Shown here: in pieces, positions 6,508 to 10,144 of the stretch
How the letters are laid out: the number at the start of each line of letters is the position of its first letter
Numbering within the stretch: the first letter of the stretch is position 1
Assembly: GCA_946479665.1 (NCBI GenBank)
Contig: CAMLGO010000022.1
Span: 1-10,144 of the forward strand
DNA length: 10,144 nt
DNA from: an uncultured Candidatus Saccharibacteria bacterium
GTDB lineage: Bacteria; Patescibacteria; Saccharimonadia; Saccharimonadales; UBA6022
Direction: 5' to 3'
The notes under the pieces: generated by a model
The model's database searches: none
What the model saw: the letters and a program-made list of their open reading frames with translations, nothing else
Told to the model about the DNA's origin: nothing
Translations under genes and position numbers: made by a program

Positions 6508-7410
6508 ATGAGCTACGAAGATCAATATACAATACAAGATCCAACAGATCAGTATAATCAACCAGACATTAACAAAGAACAGAAGCAATCAGAGCCGGGA
6601 CTCGATAAAAAGCTTCAGCCCCAGGCTGATCACGGTGAAATGACCTATGTCGGCAAAGGTCGATTGGATGGCAGGAGAGCACTTATTACGGGTGGCGACT
6701 CTTGGATCGTCCGCGCCGTTGCAATTGCGTATGCGCGTGAGGGAGCGGATGTGGCTATATCGTATCTTCCCCAAGAAGAGGCGGATGCAAAAGCGGTTAT
6801 CTCAGAGATTGAAGCCGCTGGCCGCAAGTCGCTGGCTATTCCGGGAGACATTACGAATGAGGGATTTTGCCAGGATATGGTCGAAGAGGTGGTCGACGCG
6901 TTTGGCTCACTCGATATTTTAGTGAATAACGCCGGTAAGCAAGTGTTTATTGAAGATTTTGAGCAGCTTACTACCGAGCAATTCCAAAAGACATTTGAGA
7001 CAAATGTTTTTGCAATGTTTTGGATTACAAAAGCGGCTGTAAAATATATGCCTGCAGGTTCCGCAATTATCAATACTACCTCGATTCAGTCATATCAGCC
7101 GTCACCTGGTCTGCTTGACTACGCTTCCTCGAAAGGTGCCATTACGACGTTTACGAAAGGCCTTGCTCAGATGCTCGCTAAAAAGGGTATACGCGTCAAT
7201 GCCGTTGCGCCCGGCCCGGTATGGACACCTCTCCAACCGAGTCGCGGCCAGCCACCTGAAAAATTAGAGAAGTTTGGCGAAGATACACCACTTGGGCGCG
7301 CTGGACAGCCAGCGGAGCTTGCCTCGACATATGTATTTTTGGCCTCTCAAGAATCGAGTTATATCACTGCTGAAGTTATTGGAGTAACCGGCGGCAAGCC
7401 AATTTCATAA
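6508..7410 (+). CDS. SDR oxidoreductase, general stress protein 39-like, altered glycine motif
   Basis: The 300-residue protein belongs to the extended-N-terminus SDR group of Bacillus stress proteins such as YdaD/YhdF. Its N-terminal region (QYTIQDPTDQYNQPD...) is typical of that group and precedes the Rossmann fold. The catalytic set is intact: Asn166, Ser192, Tyr205 and Lys209 (YASSK), plus NNAG at 140-143. The cofactor motif is not intact. Where the family has TGGDSGIGR, this protein has TGGDSWIVR (61-69), so two of the glycines that contact the NAD(P) pyrophosphate are Trp66 and Val68. The ATG at 6508 is chosen because AGGAGGTG (6497-6504) sits just upstream; an upstream TTG at 6487 has no such site. 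It is the first gene of a likely stress operon with chaB. The substrate is unknown, and activity is doubtful if the motif is real. Confidence 0.92.
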   Translation: MSYEDQYTIQDPTDQYNQPDINKEQKQSEPGLDKKLQPQADHGEMTYVGKGRLDGRRALITGGDSWIVRAVAIAYAREGADVAISYLPQEEADAKAVISEIEAAGRKSLAIPGDITNEGFCQDMVEEVVDAFGSLDILVNNAGKQVFIEDFEQLTTEQFQKTFETNVFAMFWITKAAVKYMPAGSAIINTTSIQSYQPSPGLLDYASSKGAITTFTKGLAQMLAKKGIRVNAVAPGPVWTPLQPSRGQPPEKLEKFGEDTPLGRAGQPAELASTYVFLASQESSYITAEVIGVTGGKPIS

Positions 7411-7420
7411 AGGAGGAAAT

Positions 7421-7651
7421 ATGCCATATTCATCTACCAGTGAACTACCAGAAAGTGTAAGGAATGCACTCCCTTCGCACGCGCAGATTATCTACAAAGT
7501 GGCATTTAATCACGCCTACAGCGAATATCAAAACCCGGAGGACCGCCGTGGTCACGAAGATAGAGAAACAGTGGCGCATAAGGTAGCCTGGAGCGCTGTG
7601 AAAAAGAAATACGAAAAGGCTGACGATGGGAAGTGGCACGCTAAGAAATAA
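7421..7651 (+). CDS. chaB: ChaB family protein
   Basis: The 76-residue protein matches the ChaB family over its whole length. It has MPY..TSELPESVRNALPSHAQ at the start, IYKVAFNHA (24-32), the PEDRRG segment (39-44), VAHKVAWSAVKKKY (51-64) and DDGKWH (68-73). ChaB is named for a proposed role in regulating the cation/proton antiporter ChaA, but its biochemical function is poorly settled. Related genes often occur in stress operons. The ribosome binding site AGGAGG (7411-7416) begins right after the SDR stop codon and ends 4 nt before the ATG. Cotranscription with the SDR gene is therefore very likely. No ChaA-type antiporter gene is in the window. Confidence 0.93.
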   Translation: MPYSSTSELPESVRNALPSHAQIIYKVAFNHAYSEYQNPEDRRGHEDRETVAHKVAWSAVKKKYEKADDGKWHAKK

Positions 7652-7676
7652 CTAACACTTGGATTGGAGACGTTTT

Positions 7677-8033
7677 ATGAGTAAGAAAAAAACAGGTATG
7701 TTTACAAGATTCACGACTAATGTCTCGATGATTCTGGGAAGACCGTGGGTGTTTGTAGTGGCACTTGGGTTGCTGATAGTATGGGCGCTCAGCGGTCCAT
7801 TGCTTGGTTTTTCCGATACGTGGCAGTTGATTGTCAATACGAGCACGACAATCATTACATTCTTAACGGTATTTATTATTCAAAATACTCAGAACCGCGA
7901 CAACTTAGCGCTCAATATTAAGCTCGATGCCATTATGAAAAAGCACAATATTACCGACAAAGACCTCCTAGAAGCAGAAGATGAGAGTGACAAGAAGCTC
8001 GAGCGCGAGAAAAAGCGGATGCAGAAAAAGTAG
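7677..8033 (+). CDS. Small low-affinity iron permease family membrane protein
   Basis: The 118-residue protein has two membrane helices, about residues 22-44 (GRPWVFVVALGLLIVWALSG) and 50-70. They are joined by the PLLGFSDTWQ turn and followed by the FIIQNTQNRD signature (67-76). A charged, probably helical cytoplasmic tail ends in many Lys/Arg. This layout is typical of the short bacterial members of the family named after yeast Fet4. Iron transport by these short proteins is not established, so it could be a stress or envelope protein. The ATG at 7677 is preceded by GGAG (7666-7669) at 7 nt; a TTG at 7659 is unlikely. It lies 25 nt after chaB in the same direction and is probably in the same operon. 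It converges on the next gene with a 22-nt gap. Confidence 0.85.
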   Translation: MSKKKTGMFTRFTTNVSMILGRPWVFVVALGLLIVWALSGPLLGFSDTWQLIVNTSTTIITFLTVFIIQNTQNRDNLALNIKLDAIMKKHNITDKDLLEAEDESDKKLEREKKRMQKK

Positions 8034-8055
8034 ACCAAAGAAGGGCCGTGCTGTA

Positions 8056-8643
8056 TTACCAGATTGTTTCGCTTCTGACTTTGAGCCACTTGGCAACAAG
8101 TAGCTGGGAACTCAGTAGTAGAAGGGTGCTAATACCAAGCGCGGCTGCAATGATCATAGTAATGTCATACCCAAGCTCGGTTTTGAAAAAATAGGTACAA
8201 GCACTCAGGATGATCGGAATTATACAGACCGTAAGCTTTAAGTAGGCAATCACACGTGCTGTTAGTCGTTGGCGCTTCTTTGGCGGAAGTTGGGCGTGAT
8301 GGGTGATGGCTGGCACGATAAAATTCGAGGCGCGCTGAGTAATCTTCTGGCCGGATTTTGCTACGGCTGTTGGTAGTTTCGCGAGCACATAGAGAGTGAG
8401 GGTGATGATAACGGCGGTAATGACACACGCAACGATGAGCAACGTCATCGAAGGAGGTTCACCGGCGGGAATGGTCTGCACCGGCTCGACTAGTGGCTCT
8501 GGCGAGGTGTGGAATAGCTTAGTGAACTCAACGATCCCTGGCATATACGGCAAGATTGCCCAGGCCCACTGCAGCAAGCAGCTCAAGTAAAATAGCGTAC
8601 CAAGTAGGTTGACGATATAGAGGCGTTTTGAGAAACGTGACAT
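8056..8643 (-). CDS. Four-helix membrane protein of unknown function
   Basis: I do not recognise this 195-residue protein. Four hydrophobic segments are visible at about residues 9-33, 66-90, 131-153 and 159-184. The loop between the first two (about 35-65) is Pro- and Glu-rich. The stretch between helices 2 and 3 (90-130) is basic with QLPPKKRQR. An even number of helices with a basic middle loop suggests both ends inside the cell. There is no catalytic motif. It follows the second pilin gene by 51 nt on the same strand but has its own -10 box. The ATG has no ribosome binding site and sits 6 nt after TATCAT, so the mRNA would begin at or next to the start codon. Confidence 0.8.
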   Translation of the reverse strand: MSRFSKRLYIVNLLGTLFYLSCLLQWAWAILPYMPGIVEFTKLFHTSPEPLVEPVQTIPAGEPPSMTLLIVACVITAVIITLTLYVLAKLPTAVAKSGQKITQRASNFIVPAITHHAQLPPKKRQRLTARVIAYLKLTVCIIPIILSACTYFFKTELGYDITMIIAAALGISTLLLLSSQLLVAKWLKVRSETIW

Positions 8644-8649
8644 GTGTCT

Positions 8650-8658
8650 ATGATAGCA
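8650..8658 (-). promoter_or_regulatory. Extended -10 element, leaderless start
   Basis: On the minus strand TGC-TATCAT ends 6 nt before the ATG at 8643. At the usual 6-8 nt distance, transcription would start at the A of the ATG itself or within a base or two of it. A convincing -35 hexamer is not seen; GACAAG lies 18 nt upstream. Confidence 0.5.
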
Positions 8659-8694
8659 GAATTGCCATCACTACTTGTCCGGTCGGGATTATCG

Positions 8695-9201
8695 CTAATT
8701 CACCCATGTCGACCATACGCCACTGGTTCCATTCCAGGTATAGCCCATTTGCGATCCATTAACGCGGCCTACTATCGGGCATGTGGTAGCATCGGCAACG
8801 TTGGCACTAGCTTGCATTCCATTGACGGATGACATAAAGAAGCCTGTTCCTGCTGCCGTGAGAGCTACGCCAAGGGCGTATTGTGTGCGGTCTGTGCTTG
8901 CGCAATAGTACCAATTATTACGGTTGACCGCGTAGACACTCTTTGTCGCGTGAATGTCCATAGCTGCAGTTAATGCGGCTGGATATAGGCCATCGCTAGA
9001 ATCTATCCGAGCCGCTTCAATTTTTTTAGTAAAATTCGTAAGATCACTTTGGATCGAGGCATTACGGGCTCTATCTTGGATGCCGTTAAATGCCACAATG
9101 GTGATTGCTGCAAGTATGCCGATGACGACAATAACGATAAGAAGCTCCACGATCGTAAAACCACGGAATGAGCTTTTGCTGGTTGGTGATGGCCACATCA
9201 T
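8695..9201 (-). CDS. Type IV prepilin-like protein, orphan, long leader
   Basis: The 168-residue protein carries the class III signal FTIVELLIVIVVIGILAAIT after Gly14, with the conserved Glu at mature +5 (residue 19). The leader is 14 residues, against 5 in the other pilin of the window. Cleavage by prepilin peptidase would fall between G14 and F15. Two cysteines occur near YYCAST and TTCPIVG, and the protein ends in GTSGVWSTWVN, similar in style to the first pilin (ending GPRAVWGSFTN). The start is a double ATGATG 8 nt after a -10 box with no ribosome binding site. Met2 at 9198 is an equal alternative. No assembly genes are adjacent. It may be a minor pilin or an adhesin subunit using machinery encoded elsewhere. 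Confidence 0.92.
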   Translation of the reverse strand: MMWPSPTSKSSFRGFTIVELLIVIVVIGILAAITIVAFNGIQDRARNASIQSDLTNFTKKIEAARIDSSDGLYPAALTAAMDIHATKSVYAVNRNNWYYCASTDRTQYALGVALTAAGTGFFMSSVNGMQASANVADATTCPIVGRVNGSQMGYTWNGTSGVWSTWVN

Positions 9202-9209
9202 TACGGTGG

Positions 9210-9238
9210 ATTATGAAGCATGAGCAATATATGGTCAA
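9210..9238 (-). promoter_or_regulatory. Consensus promoter of the second pilin gene
   Basis: On the minus strand TTGACC (9233-9238) and CATAAT (9210-9215) are each 5 of 6 matches to consensus and are exactly 17 nt apart. This is the clearest promoter of the window. The -10 ends 8 nt before the ATG at 9201, so the transcript starts within 1-2 nt of the start codon. Confidence 0.75.
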
Positions 9239-9308
9239 GGGAGGGGTGAAAGGATATCGCTTTCTCGTCCTCTAGGCTGAATGCTTGCGAGGTATGGAGA
9301 TCGAAGAT

Positions 9309-9388
9309 GAAAAGAGCCCGCACCTCCAGCGGACGAATGGCTCTCAGCCACTGAAGGCTGGGCTCTTTTCGCCGCGAAGTGCGGGCTA
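9309..9388 (-). other. Interleaved two-stem element at a stop codon, possible terminator
   Basis: Read on the minus strand, the element begins inside the TAG stop of the upstream gene. Arm P is AGCCCGCAC (9387-9379) and pairs perfectly with GTGCGGGCT (9323-9315). Arm Q is AAAAGAGCCC (9369-9360) and pairs perfectly with GGGCTCTTTT (9319-9310). The arms run P, Q, P', Q', with P' and Q' sharing GGGCT. The two full stems exclude each other, but shortened they could form an H-type pseudoknot. A small CAGCC/GGCTG hairpin lies within (9345-9360). P:P' followed by CTCTTTTC is also compatible with an intrinsic terminator of the minus-strand gene. Confidence 0.6.
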
Positions 9389-9913
9389 GCTGTCGATGCG
9401 TACACCGAGCGGATGCTGTCTGACATACATAAAGTTGTCCGGGTTTGTTGCGGCGTTGCCACCGAAATCCGATTGCAGCTCCGCATGCCTGTCGCAGAAG
9501 TACCGTTCGTTTCCGGCATATGGAGTGGTGCGGATCCAATCGATCGTCCTGCTCTCGCAGTCTTCACATTTCGGACCGCCTTCTTCGATGATCCGGAGTG
9601 ACTTGTCTATCGGCAGGGTGAGGAGGAAGCTCTCGAAGCCCTGCTCGAGCCGACTGACTGCTGTGAGTGCCTGTTCGTATTGGTTGCCGCCGGCAGGAAC
9701 ATATACCACCAAGTCGATTGTTGTATCGGCCAGGTGGGAGATGTATGCATCTCGCGGAATAATAATCCAACGGCCACGGCTTACTCGTAGGACAGATTGA
9801 GCCAGTCCTTCAAGAACTTCCTCTAGCTTATCGGGCCGTATGCCATCAGGCTCTACGGATGTCCGAAAGGCACTGCGATGATACGAAACATTGTATCCGA
9901 CTGCATTAATCAT
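9386..9913 (-). CDS. Unrecognised protein with CxxC...CxxH metal-binding pattern
   Basis: I do not recognise this 175-residue protein. The first 110 residues look like an alpha/beta domain without membrane segments. It includes RWIIIPRDAYISHLADTTID (48-67) and a strand-like DLVVYVPAGG (67-76). Residues 116-143 hold C116xxC119, 20 residues, then C140xxH143, a spacing typical of a zinc-binding treble clef or ribbon. The ATG at 9913 has AAGGTG (9918-9923) 4 nt upstream, so unlike the other minus-strand genes it is led by a ribosome binding site. Codons end in C or G more often than in the neighbours (many ATC, GGC and CTC), which may hint at transfer. The gene has a long structured leader on one side and a two-stem element starting at its TAG on the other. 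Confidence 0.75.
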   Translation of the reverse strand: MINAVGYNVSYHRSAFRTSVEPDGIRPDKLEEVLEGLAQSVLRVSRGRWIIIPRDAYISHLADTTIDLVVYVPAGGNQYEQALTAVSRLEQGFESFLLTLPIDKSLRIIEEGGPKCEDCESRTIDWIRTTPYAGNERYFCDRHAELQSDFGGNAATNPDNFMYVRQHPLGVRIDS

Positions 9914-9935
9914 ACTTCACCTTCTCTCAGCGTCA

Positions 9936-9959
9936 GCAGGCAATCGCCTGACTGCCTGC
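9936..9959. repeat. GC-rich inverted repeat in gene leader
   Basis: GCAGGCA (9936-9942) pairs with TGCCTGC (9953-9959) around a 10-nt loop. A competing hairpin, CAGGC-AATC-GCCTG (9937-9950), uses the same left arm. The stem lies 22 nt upstream of the start codon at 9913 and just before its ribosome binding site, so it could affect access to it. Confidence 0.65.
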
Positions 9960-9960
9960 A

Positions 9961-10004
9961 CGGTGCAGGGATCTGGGCTCGATAGAGCCGGGATCCCTGC
10001 ACCG
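9961..10004. repeat. 13-bp perfect inverted repeat with inner hairpin
   Basis: CGGTGCAGGGATC (9961-9973) pairs perfectly with GATCCCTGCACCG (9992-10004). Inside it, GGCTC (9976-9980) pairs with GAGCC (9985-9989) around a GATA tetraloop, with a 2x2 internal loop between the two stems. The whole 44-nt segment thus folds as one long hairpin of 18 base pairs. Neither side is followed by a T run, so it is not an ordinary terminator. Confidence 0.85.
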
Positions 10005-10029
10005 CTAAAGAGGCTAGTGACTAGGAATA

Positions 10030-10058
10030 GTTATGAACCAAGAGGCTGATCTTTGCAA
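10030..10058 (-). promoter_or_regulatory. Possible promoter of the metal-binding protein gene
   Basis: On the minus strand TTGCAA (10053-10058) lies 17 nt before CATAAC (10030-10035). Both are fair rather than strong matches. If used, the leader would be about 110 nt and would contain both GC-rich hairpins at 9936-10004. Confidence 0.4.
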
Positions 10059-10086
10059 GCATAAGTGTAATTAAAGCCGAGAATTA

Positions 10087-10137
10087 GTTGAGCCCCGCAT
10101 ATAGGGAGGAGCGAGGCTCAACTCTCTTGCGGGGCTA
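10087..10137 (-). other. Second interleaved two-stem element, same architecture
   Basis: Read on the minus strand, arm P is AGCCCCGCA (10136-10128) and pairs perfectly with TGCGGGGCT (10099-10091). Arm Q is GTTGAGCC (10122-10115) and pairs perfectly with GGCTCAAC (10094-10087). The order is again P, Q, P', Q', with P' and Q' sharing the bases GGCT. It again begins with TAG (10137-10135), here preceded by CAG TCC. That could be the Gln-Ser-stop end of a gene lying beyond the window. No T run follows Q', so this copy is not an ordinary terminator. Confidence 0.6.
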
Positions 10138-10144
10138 GGACTGT

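Noticed and set aside
9241..9272. GAGG...GAAAG...CTTTC...CCTC as a hairpin between the second pilin promoter and the structured element.
   Set aside because: It is two short stems with a large internal loop and no T run; by eye this is within chance.
9396..9800. Plus-strand open frame of 134 codons opposite the metal-binding protein gene.
   Set aside because: Its protein is rich in Ser, Arg and Pro without motifs, it lacks a ribosome binding site, and the opposite strand encodes a protein with a credible metal site and start.
10087..10122. GTTGAGC and GCTCAAC fit the integron attC core patterns GTTRRRY and RYYYAAC.
   Set aside because: In attC the order is RYYYAAC first and GTTRRRY last. 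Here the order is reversed on both strands, no second simple site pair fits, and no integrase gene is visible.

Overview
The window looks like a chromosomal stretch from a Candidate Phyla Radiation bacterium, most likely a Saccharibacterium (TM7). This is an inference from gene style. The clues are a compact tsaE-tsaB pair with an unusually short TsaB, a monocistron-like RNase Y gene, orphan type IV pilins with the FTIVELL...GILAAIT signature, many small membrane proteins, and tight gene packing. TGA is a stop codon here (tsaE and the acidic protein end in TGA) and TGG encodes Trp. That argues against the recoded Gracilibacteria/Absconditabacteria.

Left part (1-3607, all +): tsaE and tsaB overlap by 4 bp and serve the tRNA t6A37 modification. 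A stand-alone type IV pilin follows. Next come RNase Y (membrane-anchored mRNA decay nuclease) and, 7 nt later, a Nudix hydrolase. Middle part (3614-6334): a minus-strand membrane protein resembles the pore end of two-TM potassium channels but has ASAD where the filter GYGD would be. It diverges from a 77-residue, extremely acidic small protein with a near-perfect Shine-Dalgarno. A minus-strand, membrane-anchored subtilisin-like protease with an intact catalytic set follows.

Stress operon (about 6413-8033, +): a 16-bp palindrome and a perfect TATAAT precede an SDR oxidoreductase of the general-stress-protein-39 type, a ChaB-family protein and a small two-TM protein of the low-affinity iron permease family. 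The SDR carries two Gly replacements (W66, V68) in its cofactor-binding glycine motif, each explainable by a single G-to-T change.

Right part (8056-10144, minus): a four-TM protein of unknown function, a second type IV pilin with its own consensus promoter, and an unrecognised protein with a CxxC...CxxH metal-binding pattern. That last gene sits in an unusually structured DNA environment. There is a 13-bp perfect stem in its leader, and a two-stem interleaved element begins at its TAG stop codon. A second element of the same architecture but different sequence lies at the right edge, again starting at a TAG. It may end another gene outside the window.

Regulation as read from sequence: plus-strand operons mostly have strong AGGAGG-type ribosome binding sites. 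Three minus-strand genes (starts at 4267, 8643, 9201) have promoter -10 boxes only 6-9 nt from the ATG, implying leaderless or nearly leaderless mRNAs. The protease gene at 6334 has only a very short leader. TGC-TA..AT is a recurring extended -10 form. No tRNA, rRNA, CRISPR array, transposase or integrase was seen.
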